Assembly (NCBI GenBank): GCA_029706075.1
Contig: JAINUG010000131.1
Span: 1-64,000, forward strand
Reading direction: 5' to 3'
DNA: 64,000 nucleotides
DNA from: Aldrovandia affinis
Taxonomy: Eukaryota; Chordata; Actinopteri; Notacanthiformes; Halosauridae
This document shows positions 1 to 12,524 of the stretch, one piece after another. Numbering within the stretch: position 1 is the stretch's first letter; every line of letters begins with the position of its first letter. The translations under genes were made by a program, and so were the position numbers. Below the pieces are notes generated by a model that had not been told where the DNA came from, searched no databases, and was given only the letters and a program-made list of their open reading frames with translations.

Positions 1-130
1 CTCACTGCATCAGTTAGGGTTAAATAACTTGTTGCCAGCTAAAACATATGAAGTAATTATCCAATGGAAGGCTCTTACCTATTTGTTTAGTTAAATCCAG
101 GTGGTGACTTTTTTTGGGGGCCAGGCAGTG
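1..130 (-). mobile_element. Tc1-like transposon end, cut by the window edge
   Basis: This stretch matches the right-hand end of the Tc1-like element at 49,794-51,042 almost base for base, apart from a small internal deletion, and ends in the same terminal CCAGGCAGTG followed by a TA target dinucleotide. It sits inside intron 12 of myosin copy B, 45 bases from exon 12. The equivalent place in copy A (about 41,688) has an uninterrupted intron, so the insertion came after the gene duplication. The rest of the element lies outside the window. Confidence 0.85.
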
Positions 131-175
131 TATGTGTAACATGGAGGAGTCTTATAAAACTAAATATTGACTCAC

Positions 176-2259
176 CCTCTGTGCCATCAGGTTCAGCCTG
201 CTCCTCACGCTGCTTCTGCTTGAACTTCATGTTACCGTGATGCATCACAGCACCAGTCAGCTTGTAGATGCCCATTTTCTCCTCATTGGTGAAGCCCAGG
301 ATGTCAATGGCAGTCTAAATGACGAAGATTGGTTTACATTAGAGAGAAGAATTGAGCACACTAATTATGAGTCTTCGTCATGGAGGGTCTGTGTATCACT
401 CACATCTGTGGCCACCAGCTCCTCCTTGTCATCAATGCTGGCCACAGTGATCTGGCCCTGGCTGATCATGGGGAAGTCATAGGGGTTGGTTGTGATGAGC
501 GTCATTTCTGTTGAAAACAACATTTTGATTTAAATCACTAAGACTTATTGTTGACGTTTTTGCCTTATTTATTTGAACATCAAATGATGTAATCTCACCA
601 ATCAGCTCAGGCTTGTGGTTGGTCATCATCTGATAAAAGATGTGGTAGCCTCTTTCATCGGGAAGTTGGAATGTCACTCTGGACTTCTCCAGCAGATCTG
701 TCCAAGAAACCAATTTAAAATCAGATTAACATTTACAAAGAAATAAACAGTTTAATAGTTAAAAGTAACAGATTTTATAACAACTCACAAGTCTCAATAT
801 CAGCACTGGCCAGTTTTCCTGATGTCGCGAAGTGAATTCTGATGAATTTACCCTATTGGAAATAGTCCAGTGTTATTAGCATAGATAAATTTTCCACACA
901 TACAATTCCTTCTGTAGTTTATGGTTTTCCTTCAGACTTACAAAGCGAGAGGAGTTGTCATTCCTCACAGTCTTGGCATTGCCATAAGCCTCCAGCAGGG
1001 GGTTAGCTGCAATGATCTGATCCTCCAGCGATCCCTGCAGAAGACATTGAATTGTTCACAGACGTGTCACAGCATATAAGCGTCAAGGATGCTCCTGCAT
1101 TTTCTATACCTATTTATCCCTTCAATGTCTCTTAGCTCAAAGCCAGCCAAAACAAGGCCACAGTTTCTTACCTGCATTTTTCCAGAAGTTTCTTTCTTTT
1201 TCTCACCACCTGACACTGCGATTGTCGCAAAGTACTGGATGACACGTTTGGTGTTCACAGTCTTTCCGGCACCGGATTCTCCACTGGGAGGTGAGAAAGG
1301 GAACAGCAGAACAGTCTGGTGAAGTCTTGTTTTCTCATAGTCCAAGACGGGATGAAGACTTAGAAAAGTTCTATATTTGTACAATTAAAGCAACTTCATA
1401 GAAATACTTACGTAATCAGGACAGACTGGTTTTCTCTATCTGCAAAAACAAAATATATCTCAGTACATATTTTTAATTACAATAAATGAAATTGGGAAAG
1501 TAAAACCCATCCGCAGCCCGTTGTAAGTATGACCTTACCAGTGAGCATGAACTGATAGGCGTTATCTGAGACAGAGAAGATGTGTGGTGGGGCCTCCATG
1601 CGCTTTTTGCCTCTGTAGGCCGTCACAACAGCTTGGTCGTACACTGGGAGCCACTTGTAGGGGTTTACAGTGGCACAGAAGAGCCCAGAGTAGGTCTGAA
1701 ACAGGAAGGGTGGAAATTGGAGATGACCTGCAAGTTCTTTGTAACAAGGATAATTAATTTATTGTCAATGGTATTGAACGTCTTACGTAGATCATCCATG
1801 CTGCGTAACGCTCTTTGAGGTTATACAGCACAGAGGCTTCATTGAGGTGAGTCATCATAGCCATGTCCTCAATTTTATCAAACTTGGGAGGGTTCATCGG
1901 GCAGACGTCATCCTCCTTAACTGTAACAGTCTGAAAAACATCCAAACATCCCATCAGATCATAGATATCAGCCAAGGAGTATAAACGCCATACATAATTG
2001 AGCACACTTAATATGGTCTGTGGATAAATATTCTGCAGTGGATGAAACTTACAGCCTCAGTATCAAGGACTTTGACAGTGACTTTGCCCCCATCTTTGCT
2101 CATGATTGTGCCTTTGAGGTACAGCTCCTTAGCATCAGTCACATAACAGGCGGTCTTGGCATCAAAAGGTGCGGTTTGTGCCTCGATTCTCTCCTTCTCT
2201 GGCTTCCTCAGGTATATGGCAGCCTTGCCATAAATGGCCATCTCCGCGTCCGTACTCAT
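176..2259 (-). CDS. myh: Fast skeletal muscle myosin heavy chain, copy B (5' part only)
   Basis: This is the motor-domain start of a sarcomeric myosin II heavy chain, the ATP-driven motor of the thick filament. Coding exons, 5' to 3': 2053-2259, 1787-1930, 1539-1695, 1412-1439, 1172-1283, 942-1034, 789-852, 599-697, 404-507, 176-314. All have GT donors and AG acceptors and keep one frame for about 382 residues. Visible are the fast-type N-terminus [20 protein letters not shown], the P-loop GESGAGKT (residues 180-187), lysine-rich loop 1 ([11 protein letters not shown]) and switch I NDNSSRF (241-247). Exon lengths equal those of copy A exactly. I count seven residue differences from copy A. 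The remaining exons run off the left edge, so whether the gene is whole is unknown. Intron 1 (2427-3155) and intron 2 hold nothing I recognise. Confidence 0.95.
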
Positions 2260-2388
2260 GGTTGCTGCTCACTGTGGTATTAAAGATCCAGTCAGTCAGT
2301 TCAGTCAATATGAGTTCCAATAAAAAAAGTTAATTTGAGAGGTTGAACGTCATTTTTTTTTTTAGAGGGAAAGAGTAAACTATCTTAC

Positions 2389-2426
2389 CTTTTTTGACAC
2401 CACGAGCAGTTTAATTTTCCAGGACA
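2389..2426 (-). other. Noncoding exon 2 of myosin copy B (5' UTR)
   Basis: A 38-base segment sits between a consensus acceptor (CAG) and a GTAAGA donor on the minus strand. The first bases after the acceptor match the equivalent exon of copy A at 43,890-43,925. The UTR continues at the start of exon 3, whose acceptor gives a right end near 2271. The ATG at 2259 is the first in-frame start and matches the family N-terminus. Confidence 0.75.
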
Positions 2427-3155
2427 CTGCAAAACATTGTATTTTAATAAGTTAATATCTCATATTAGAGATCCATCATCAACGTGTTTAACAATGAATG
2501 TTGTTAAAATACTTTAATATATCTTGTTCAGTTATTGTGAAATTTTTTTTAGCCCCATTACAATATGGGGACATGCAATGTCAGAATTTCATGGTATGTC
2601 CCAATATTGTAATCCCCTTAGATTTTGTCTGCCAATCTTTGGACAGCAGAATCTTAGATGGAATATTCTCTGATGGGACCTTTGACCCCTCCTTTCCCTG
2701 TACATTATTAGTCTGTATGTGAAACAACTGCATGAGACAACTGTTATTTTTCCAGACAAATTATTCTAATGATTTTGGTTTCCAATCAGAATAAGTGAAG
2801 AATTCTGAATTTGAAAGCCATATTGATTTAGAGCACTTGCTATCAATTAAAAATGACCTTATGCAACATTTTTAATCATTACAAACTAGAAAAACAAGCT
2901 GGTAGAGGAAACTATTATATTTGGCATGCCCTGTTTATGGACTCATTGCTGAATATGTTTCAAACATATCCAGTATTGATTATATTTCAGATGTATTTTA
3001 ACAATCTGTGCATAAGCACACAACACAGTCACACATACGAGGCTCTTACTGCATTATGCATGATGTAGTCTAATGCATTAGGCTACATACAGACAGCAAA
3101 ATGTTCATATGTGATCTGCTCTGCCAGTGTTGGATAGGAGATGTAAGGGACTCAC

Positions 3156-3186
3156 CACAGGCTGGGTCTTGGTGTTCTTCTCTGTT
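3156..3186 (-). other. Noncoding exon 1 of myosin copy B
   Basis: The exon ends in a GTGAGT donor (3150-3155 on the complement). Its right end is set only by distance, 25-30 bases downstream of the TATA box, so the transcription start is an estimate. The sequence aligns with the copy A exon at 44,890-44,918. Confidence 0.65.
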
Positions 3187-3208
3187 GTGGACACCTCTGT
3201 GGGGCTGC

Positions 3209-3252
3209 ATATATATAGTAATATCTGCCAGCTAAGCATAAGCTAAATTTGG
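3209..3252 (-). promoter_or_regulatory. Core promoter of myosin copy B
   Basis: Read on the minus strand, a TATATATA box lies at about 3210-3217, suitably placed for the exon 1 start. Upstream is CCAAATTTAG (3243-3252), one base off the SRF CArG consensus CC(A/T)6GG and conserved in copy A. A 9/10 match to the MEF2 consensus lies at 3340-3349. Muscle promoters commonly use SRF and MEF2 sites. Binding here is inference. Confidence 0.6.
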
Positions 3253-3259
3253 ACCACTG

Positions 3260-5150
3260 TGGTCAAGATATGGATTTGTCAAAAGTTTGACTCATTTATG
3301 GTCATGCTTGGATGTGGTTACTTTATCCAGCAAGTGTAGGTATTTTTAATTTTCTCTATTTTTTCAGAAAATTAAACAAGTAATCCCAGATTGCTTATCT
3401 TGAATGCACATTGTTCTATATTAACTTTCTTAACAAACACATTTCTGTGCTAAATGTGGTATTAACCATATACCACATAATAAGAATTTTAATATCAAAC
3501 ATTGCAAAATTGTCTTAAAGACATTTGCATTTATTTTTGATCTAATGAGAGGCACTATAGCATGTTTTGTACTTTACATTAGGTTTCAATTTGAGTCAAC
3601 TTTTCACATATTTTATATAATTATACAAAAGAGAAGCTCATTCGTGATAGTGTACTTTGGGGAAATCATAATCAATCATAATCATTTTTAGTCCCAGCTG
3701 TTCTGCCTTTGCTTTAGCATTCCTTCCGCTTATAGTATCAGTATACTAGGCTATACATTTTTAGCTTGTTTGTAGTTCAAAAAGACTTATGCTTCATACA
3801 ACTTATTAACTTATTAATTTTTTTAATTTGTGTTTTTAATAATAATACAGTTTTTATCTATTCTGCTTTTATTCATTGTAGCTCTGAACCAGGAAATATG
3901 AACTGAATACTCCTCCCACCTCCACAATGGAGAAGTATCACATCAGTAGCTGCTTTACTCTATGATTCTATGATTGGATGGGATTCTATGATTGGAAGCA
4001 TGCAATCCGTGGTGTCTCAGAACATGAGAAATGTCAGGACCACAGAAAATACGTCATGGCTTTAGTACAGTGGTGTAATCACTGAAAGTTTTTCACAGTG
4101 GTGATGGCAGCCATTCTTGCTTTTTGACTTCATAGCTATTCCAAGATCAGATCCTTGATCCTTTTTTTATATGTTAATAATTTATTTCATTTATATAGTG
4201 CCTTTCATAATCACAAAGTTATTTACAGTGAAGGATGTATAGCCCCCACCTGGGTGAAGACAAAAATCAATCACTCCAAACACGATGATAGGCTGCTTCA
4301 CTGCAAAACAAAATGGGGCACCTTGAGATTGCTTTCACGCCTCAGTTTTGGGATACTGTTCTTCAGAGATTCAGATATGTCACACTTAACATTGACTTGA
4401 TGACAGCAGTTTGGCTAATGGACTCATTGCATTCTTTTGTAGCTTCACTGAGGGACCGTTTCACAGTTTGAAAAGTCACAAGTGTTAGCAGTGTGTTCAT
4501 ATTCTTTATTCAAGAGGAGCCAGACAAATCTCCCAACCAATTTCAGCAAATTATTTCCTGAATTCACATTCTCAAATATGTTAATTGTACTTAGACTATG
4601 GTAATTTACACTTATAATATTAAACTCATGGATTATAGAGATAGACAATGTTATAAAATAAAACCAAGACATGCAATCATTGATTTAGTTGGTGCGCTGA
4701 GGAAAAAAAGGTGTTTGCATTAGAATTGAGTGTTTAGACATATTTAAAAAAAACTGTTTAGTGCTACATTAGAATCCATATGTTAGCCAAATTTGGAATT
4801 GTCACTGCTGACAGCTGAGTTTCTGCTCTGGCGTCTCTGTTTACACTTTCTATCCTAGTTAGCGAAGCCAATGAGAACTCCTTTTCGACCACGGATGACA
4901 GTGATCTGAGCTCTCTGATGCTCTGTGAGAGGTAATCCCTCTATACATTCTGACACCTAAGACGTGCAGCACTGACAGAGAGCAAACTAACAGCACGTAT
5001 ACTGTTTGATTAATGATTTGTCAATGATTTTATATTTACACCGTCTCATTTGAGCTTTCTGAGAATCGAACATCCCATTTTAAGATGTCTAATGGATGTT
5101 AAACACAATTTTAATTTTTGATTATCAATGCTAGGTGGATCAGTATGGGA
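3260..5150. other. Intergenic stretch upstream of myosin copy B
   Basis: AT-rich sequence with no open frame of note on either strand. It holds a short L2-like LINE tail (4172-4215) and a small direct repeat of TCTATGATTGG near 3960-3990. Any distal muscle enhancer for copy B would lie here, but I cannot identify one. Confidence 0.5.
4172..4215 (-). repeat. L2-like LINE 3' tail fragment
   Basis: Read on the minus strand this gives GTGATTATGAAAGGCACTAT followed by AT-rich sequence, resembling the 3' tails of fish L2-type LINEs. No coding part remains. Confidence 0.4.
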
Positions 5151-5157
5151 TGGTACA

Positions 5158-5225
5158 GCTACAGTGGGTATAAAAAGTATTCACCCCTCTGAACTTTTCC
5201 CCACATTTTATTGTGATTGGTTAGG
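5158..5225. repeat. Tc1-like terminal repeat fragment
   Basis: The run CAGTGGGTATAAAAAGTATT followed by CACCCCTCTGAAC resembles terminal repeats of fish Tc1-like elements. No transposase or opposite end follows, so this is a solo remnant. Confidence 0.5.
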
Positions 5226-7017
5226 ACCCAACATGTCTCACACACGAACACTTTTTCGATTTTCTTTTGGGCACGTGTTGCAATGCAATGACACAACACA
5301 CAGGCACTTCCCTTCTCACACATTCCAATCCTGAATAGACAGTCAGGGTACGCCTTCCGCGGTGCACCCCACCCCAGCCCCGACTGCCTGCGAGAGGGAG
5401 AGAGCGGGAGGAAGAGAGAAAAGCCGAAGACACTGCATGCAAACCTTGGATGAACACCACAGCAAAGTCATGTTATTCACCGGGAGCTTATTCACCGACG
5501 ATCTGATTGTTACACACTAACGTGTCCCACCACGCCAAGTATTTCTCTTACACCCATCTGCGGGAGCTATTAAAATAAAGAACAAAGTAAGTGCACACTG
5601 CAAAATATGACGGGTTTGCATAGTTTTACCAATGTGCTTTACCACTGACAAGTTTTTAAGACACGTCTTGTCCGATTTCCCACGCAAGCAGTCTTCCATT
5701 TAGTGCAACGCTAAACTGGTCATTTTGTGATCCTAAAGGGTGATCAACGAACACTGATATAAAATATATTACAATGTATATATCAGTGGCGGGCCGTGCA
5801 TTTCACACCTAGGCCTTCAGTAGTGCTCCGTCTGAATCAATCCACCCCTCAATAACTATTTTATGGCTATAAAAGCCATCTTATTGTTATGTTTTGCCCC
5901 TGAGTCCCCTGTCTGTCTGGAGGCAGAGGGCCCCTGAACAGTCTCTTGCTGTTCTCTAGGTGGGGTAGGTCTGGGTTACTGGAGTGGCTGGTAGCCAATT
6001 GGGCAGGGTGGAAGTGGATGTGAAAGGGTTTTGTGGACCGGTCGAGGGCTTTTTGGAGTGGGGAGGGACCAGTGGCGTGCTGTTTCTAAGGGGGGTCTGG
6101 AGGGGGTCTGTAGCTGTCTGGGTGGGTTCTGTCAATAAAATAAGTTGTTGCGGGCTATTACTGGGTGTGGTGATTGTGGGCCTTGTTTATTGATCTATTT
6201 AGTTTATTGATTTATTAGTCAATGTTTTTGTTTTGTTTTACGCTTTTTTCTAGTAACTTCAGTCCAGTTGGTAGGGGGGTCAGAGTCTTGTAATATCTAA
6301 GGAGGAGGTGGGCTCTTTTACCATAATGAGGGGTTCGGAGTCCACCTCCTCTTCCACTGCAATAGGGGGTGACTGAGGGAGTGGTATCTAAAAAGAAATA
6401 AAATTTTAACATTAGCGATCTTTTAATTTTTTATTAAATTAATTCAGGCATAAGACCACCCTAGTTAAATCGCCTAAGGCGTACTGAATCTAAAAATGTA
6501 TTTTGTGAAATTTTCAAATAAAGATTTAGTGAAATAACTTAAATTGAAAGACTGAAATTATCATTCATTCAATTCCTTGAGAATAGTTACTAGTAATTTT
6601 TGGTGGAAACGCGCCTTTGGCCCCGTTATTATTTTTTTTGCTGATCCGAAAAATGATCCGATGCACCCCTATTATATTCTAATAAAGATTCTAAAATAAA
6701 AATGTAGGCTACGTGTCACTGATTTAACATGAAACCAAGAATACTGACTAGTCAATTGGTTACATGTCTGCATCTCGTAAACAATCAGCGGGTATCTATA
6801 TATAATATATATAATATTATATATATAATACCTCGCGATTGAGGCGGTACCTTTTTATGAGCTCTGTATCATTCAATATCTCCAGTGTTGACGCGATTGC
6901 GACAACGATTGCCGGCCGCAGCAGATTTTCGGATCGCCGTCAGTAGGTCTTTAGCGACTTAGAAGTCCTCTTGCCTGCTTCTAACTTCTCCTGGACTTAG
7001 GAGCTGTTTTTAGCTCT
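5226..7017. other. Intergenic stretch with unassigned repeat pieces
   Basis: No gene recognised. Notable parts: a GC-rich segment at 5330-5420; a segment starting near 5788 (CAGTGGCGGGCCGTGCATTT) that resembles hAT-type MITE ends; a G-rich block at 5886-6200; an AT-rich near-palindrome at 6790-6835; and, just before the gypsy element, sequence that appears to be one side of a repeat split by that insertion. The short open frames here show no family resemblance. Confidence 0.4.
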
Positions 7018-7022
7018 CAAAC

Positions 7023-7984
7023 TGTTATATTCTGAGTCCCTGTTCTGTGGTTTTTGGTCGTTGTTTATGTTTCATCTGTTCCCTTTCGTTATTCGTTATT
7101 CTGTATTGTGTTTTCATTGTTCTGTCACGTCCCGCTCCCTGTCTGTTTCTGTTCCGTCTTAGTTCGTGATCCACTCCCTGTCTTGTCATGCACTTCGGGT
7201 CGTTACATTTCCGGGTTTCCTCCGCCTTCGCTTATTTTCTCGTTTTCTTCTTTCCTACTTTCGTGATCGCACTTTGTATATATTAGTTAGATGTGTACAG
7301 TACTAACTAACTAATCTACTAACGTTAGGGATTTAGATTTAGTTACTAACACTACTAATCACTAATTATCTCACGCTTCAAACTTTCGTTCATTCTCTCT
7401 CTTTATCCTATCCCTGATTAGCTTTTCACTTTCCCTTTCATACGCACGCACTTTCTCTCTTTGCGTTCCTCCCCTTCTAGCTATGCACGTGTCTGCCTGA
7501 TCTCCCAGGTCGTTTATTGTATATTTGTTTGTATGTTTCCCAGTCCGTGTCTTTCGTTTCCCCTCGTAATTAGATTACGATTCCCATTGTTTTCACCTGT
7601 GTTTCCTAACTCTCTCTCCTCCCAGTCACACCTGTTTTCCATTGTGTTCCCTGTGTCTGCCTGTATATATGTTCAGTGTTTTCATCCTTCCGTGTCAGTA
7701 CGTTGATTCAATTTTCCCTGAGCCTACCTTTCCGAAGCCAGAGTAATTTGTATTTCCCGAGACTATCCTTCTGTTGACTACCCCGAGCCTGCCTAGTGAT
7801 TCTGTTTTGTTTGCCTATCTGCCTACCTGTTATTGACCTTTTGACTGCCTGTTTTCGACTTCTCTCTGCCTCGTGTTTTTGTACCTCCGATTCTCTGATT
7901 CCTGGTTTTGATCCCTGCCTGCTAATAAACTACTCTTTTGCCATATCCCTGATCTGCGTCTGGGTCCTTATCACGGTCGTCACA
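7023..7984 (+). repeat. 5' LTR of the gypsy element
   Basis: A 962-base repeat starting TG and ending CA, nearly identical to 12,525-13,489. It contains an AATAAA-type signal near its 3' end (about 7923). I could not identify a convincing tRNA primer-binding site just after it. Confidence 0.95.
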
Positions 7985-10900
7985 GAACGTACTTGACCAG
8001 GATGGACCCAGCAGATCCAGACCAGCTCCGCTTCGCCCTCGAGCAGCAAGGTGCCGTGCTCGGACGGCACCAGGACCATCTGGAGAGGGTGACTGAACAT
8101 CTGCAGTTTCTCACCTCCGGTTTGGCGGAGCTTACCCTTACGCTGCGAGCTCCGGTTCGTAACCCCGCACCTCAGCATGCCGCTGCGCCACCTCTACCCG
8201 AGTCTTCCTCTGCGCCGGTGCGCGAACCACGCCTGCCTCCTCCTGAGAGGTACGCAGGTGAACCGGGGGGTTGTCGTGCGTTCCTGACGCAGTGCCAGCT
8301 TATCTTCCAACTACAGCCATCCACGTTTCCCAGCGAGATATCCCGGGTCGCCTACGTCATCACTCAACTGACCGGTCGTGCCAAGTCCTGGGCTACCACC
8401 GCGTGGGAGGGCTCTCTCCCCTGCTGTCAGGGTTTTGACCAGTTTTCCGAGGAGATGAGGAGGGTCTTCGATCGGTCCAAACAGGGTCACGAAGCTGCTC
8501 CGGGAGATGCTCTACCTACGCCAGGAGGGAAGGTCGGTGTCGGACTACGCCATCCAGTTCCAGACACTGGCTAACTCTTGTGGCTGGGATAAGAAGGCTC
8601 TGTACGACGCATTCATTTTTGGGCTGTCCGAACGTCTCAAGGACGAGATTCTTACCCGTGATCTCCTGAGTCTTTCGATGACCTCGTCAGCCTGGCCATC
8701 CGTGTTGACTCCAGGGTCCAGGAGCGTCGCCGATTCCGTAGTAGCCCGGGTCGTTCCAGGACCGGAGGCGGTCGGATTCAGGTCACCTGACAGATCCAAC
8801 TGTTATCCCAGAGCTGTTCCCGCATCCTTTCCCGATCCAGAACCTATGCAGCTGGACCGTGCTCGTCTTCCCCGTCAGGAGCGTGACCGCAGGATGGCGA
8901 CTAAGTCCTGTCTCTACTGCGGTCAATCAGGGCACTTAATTTCCAACTGCCCAGTAAAGGGCCAACGCCCGCTAGTTAAGCGAGGAGCACTAGTGGGTGT
9001 TATTCCTATTGAACACTCCTCCAAACAACGGACCTGCCTGCCGGTTACGATTGAGTGGAAGGGTCAGAGGCGAGAGACCACTGCTCTCATTGACTCGGGA
9101 GCAGAGGAGAGCTTCATCGACGCTGGTGTGGTCACCAGATGGGGCATTCCTGTCTCTAACCTGTCACGCCCTCTTATGGCCAACACACTTAACGGTCAGA
9201 GACTCGCCCAGATCACTCAGATCAGTTCCCCTCTTACGTTGCGCATCTCCGGCAACCATCAGGAGAGAATTAATCTGCATGTCATTGACTCTCCTCATGC
9301 GCCGATTGTTCTTGGTCATCCATGGCTGGTACGCCATAATCCCTCCTTGGAATGGAGTACTCACAGGATCATGGGTTGGAGCCCATCCTGCTCGTCCAAC
9401 TGCCTCCATCAGGCCCACTCTTCTGTCCCGAGCTCTCTTCCTCCTGTGAAACCGTCTGATCTGTCCACCATCCCCTCCGAGTACCTGGACCTCAAGGAGG
9501 TTTTTCCAAGTCCCGAGCCACCTGTCTGCCTCCCCACCGTCCCTATGATTGCGCTATAGATCTTCTGGCTGGCGCTACCCCTCCCAGGGGGCGTCTGTTT
9601 TCCTTGTCCCGTCCCGAGACAGAGGCTATGAATGCTTACCTCCAGGAGTCTCTGGCCGCTGGTATCATTCGTCCTTCCTCCTCACCCGCCGGAGCGGGTT
9701 CTTCTTTGTGGGCAAGAAGGACGGATCTCTTCGCCCATGCATTGATTACCGGGCACTCAATGACATTACGGTCAAGAACCGTTACCCTCTCCCCCTCATG
9801 ACTTCAGCGTTTGAACAGATCCAAGGAGCCACCATCTTCACCAAGTTGGACCTGCGCAACGCCTACCACTTGGTACGCATTCGTGAGGGGGACGAGTGGA
9901 AGACAGCCTTTAACACTCCTACTGGTCACTGGGAGTACCTGGTTATGCCATTCGGCTTGACCAACGCACCGGCTGTTTTTCAAGGCTTGGTGAATGATGT
10001 TTTGAGGGACTTTATTAATCTGTTTGTTTTTGTGTACCTTGATGACATTCTTATTTTTCAAGGAACCCTCAGGAACATACTGTTCACGTCCGCAGTGTGC
10101 TCCAGCGTCTCCTGGAGAACAGACTCTTCGTCAAACCGGAGAAGTGCGAGTTCCACTGTCAGACCACCACGTTCCTGGGCTACATCATCTCGGCCGGGAG
10201 CCTCCAGATGGATCCTCAGAAGATCAGGGCCGTTCTGGACTGGCCCCGGCCGGTGAGTCGCAAGGAACTTCAACGTTTTTGGGATTCTCTAACTTTTACC
10301 GCAGATTCATCAGGAATTACAGTACCCTGGCAGCACCCCTCACAGCCCTCACCTCGAGCAAGGTTCGTTTTGACTGGACTCCCCGAGCAGAAGAAGCCTT
10401 CCACGCTCTCAAGCAACGCTTCACCTCTGACCCCATCCTCATCCATCCCGACACCACGGCCCAGTTTATCGTGGAGGTTGACGCCTCCAACATCGGGGTA
10501 GGGGCCATTCTGTCTCAACGATCCTCCAAGGATGGAAAGGTACACCCATGCGCCTTTTTCTCCCACCGACTCAGTCCTACAGAACAAAATTATGACATTG
10601 GCAATCGGGAGTTACTGGCTGTTAAGCTGGCCTTGGAGGAGTGGAGACATTGGCTGGAAGGCGCCCAAGTTCTTTTTTGGTTTGGACTGACCATAAGAAC
10701 TTAGAATACCTGCATACTGCCAAGAGGCTTAACTCCGTCAGGCCCGTTGGTCCCTCTTTTTGCCAGATTTAACTTTGTCCTGTCTTTTCGTCCCGGTTCT
10801 AAGAACACTAAGCCTGATGCTCTATCCCGCCGTTTTGACCTACCCTCCGATTCATCCGATCCCGAGACCATCCTACCCCAACGTGCCATCAATTCGGTTC

Positions 10901-12524
10901 TCCTGGACATTGAGAATACTGTTCGCTCTGCTCTGGAGGGAGAGGTTGGTCCCAGCCGCTGCCCCACCAACCGTCTCTTTGTGCCTACCTCCGTACGATC
11001 CCAAGTGCTTCAGTGGGGTCACTCCTCTCGCTTTTCCTGTCATCCCGGTGTTAACAGAACCACTACCTTTATTCAGAGACGTTTCTGGTGGCCTGCCATG
11101 GTCCAGGATGTTAAAGATTTTATTTTTGCCTGCTCTGTCTGTGCCCAGAACAAGAGTTCCCACCAACACCCCCTGGTCTATTACAGCCCCTTCCCATCCT
11201 CACCGCCCCTGGTCCCACATAGCTTTGGACTTTATTACTGGTTTGCCCCCCTCCAACAACAACACCACCATCATGTCTGTTGTCGATCGTTTTTCTAAGG
11301 CGGTGCACTTTATCCCATTACCCAAACTTCCCTCTGCTAAGGAGACAGCCACCCTTATCATTCAGAATGTTTTCCGTTTACATGGCATCCCCAACAATAT
11401 TGTGTCTGACAGAGGTCCCCAGTTTATCTCCAGGTTCTGGAAAGCTTTTTGTTTACTCATTGGTTCATCCGTCAGTCTTTCCTCAGGTTTCCATCCCCAA
11501 TCTAATGGCCAGACAGAGCGGGCTAATCAGGTCATTGAGACTGTTCTACGCTGCCTATGCTCTCGAAATCCCTCCTCATGGAGCCAACAACTTCCCTGGG
11601 CAGAGTATGCCATCAACTCCCAAACCTCCTCCTCATCTCATTTGTCCCCTTTTGAATGTTCCCTGGGTTACCAACCACCTTTGTTTCCCAGCCAGGAGGA
11701 GGAGGTGGGAGTCCCCTCTGCTCAGTGCTTCATCCGCCAAGAGATCGCCGCACCTGGAACCTCACACGCCGCAACCTTCTCCGAGCCAGTGCCCGTATGA
11801 AGGAGACTGCGGACAAGAGACGCCCAAGGCCCCCGTTACCACGTTGGGCAGCGGGTCTGGTTGTCCACCAGAGACATTCCCTCAAGGTCGACCATCGTAA
11901 ACTCGCCCCCGATTTATTGGTCCCTTCCCCATTTCCAAAATTATCAGTCCCACTGCTGTTGTGTTGAAATTACCCCATACTATGCGTCGTATTCATCCCA
12001 CCTTTCATGTTTCCCGCCTCAAACCCCTTGTAACCCACCCTTGTGTCCCGCCCTGAGCCACCCCCACCCCCCGTCTTATTGATGGTGGAGATGCCTACAC
12101 GGTCCGCAAATTGTTGGACGTTCGTCGTCGGGGCCGTGGTCTTCAATACCTTGTGGACTGGGAGGGCTACGGCCCCGAGGAAAGAAAGTGGGTCCCATCC
12201 CGGTTCATCTTGGACAAGACTCTTATCCGAGACTTTCAAGTTTCTAGGCCTGTCTGAGATTCTGTCCTGTGTTTTGACCCGTGCCTGTCTGAGATCCTGC
12301 TCCGTGTTTTGCCCCTTGCCTGTCTGAGTTCCTGTCCCGTGTTTTGCCCTTGCCTTGAGATCCTGTCCTTGTTTTCTGAGATCCCGCCACGTGTTTTGAC
12401 CTGTTAGTTCCCACCCTGTGTTTTGACCCTTGTCGGCCTGGCTTTCCCTGCTTCTTGTTTGTTCATCTGTTTTTTGTGTCCCTCCTGTTTAAACGCCAAG
12501 AGGCGTTTCTTAGGGGGGGGGTCC

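Noticed and set aside
237-482. Plus-strand open frames over the myosin exons (also near 1089-1322, 33,189-33,560, 34,665-35,108, 42,645-42,878)
   Set aside because: They are antisense shadows of conserved myosin exons; no start context, codon pattern or family resemblance supports them.
5886-6200. G-rich block starting TGTTATG as a possible LTR
   Set aside because: No second copy, target duplication or matching end is present in the window.
7054-7266. Open frames within the gypsy LTRs, repeated at 12,556-12,768
   Set aside because: They fall in noncoding LTR sequence and exist only because the LTR is duplicated.
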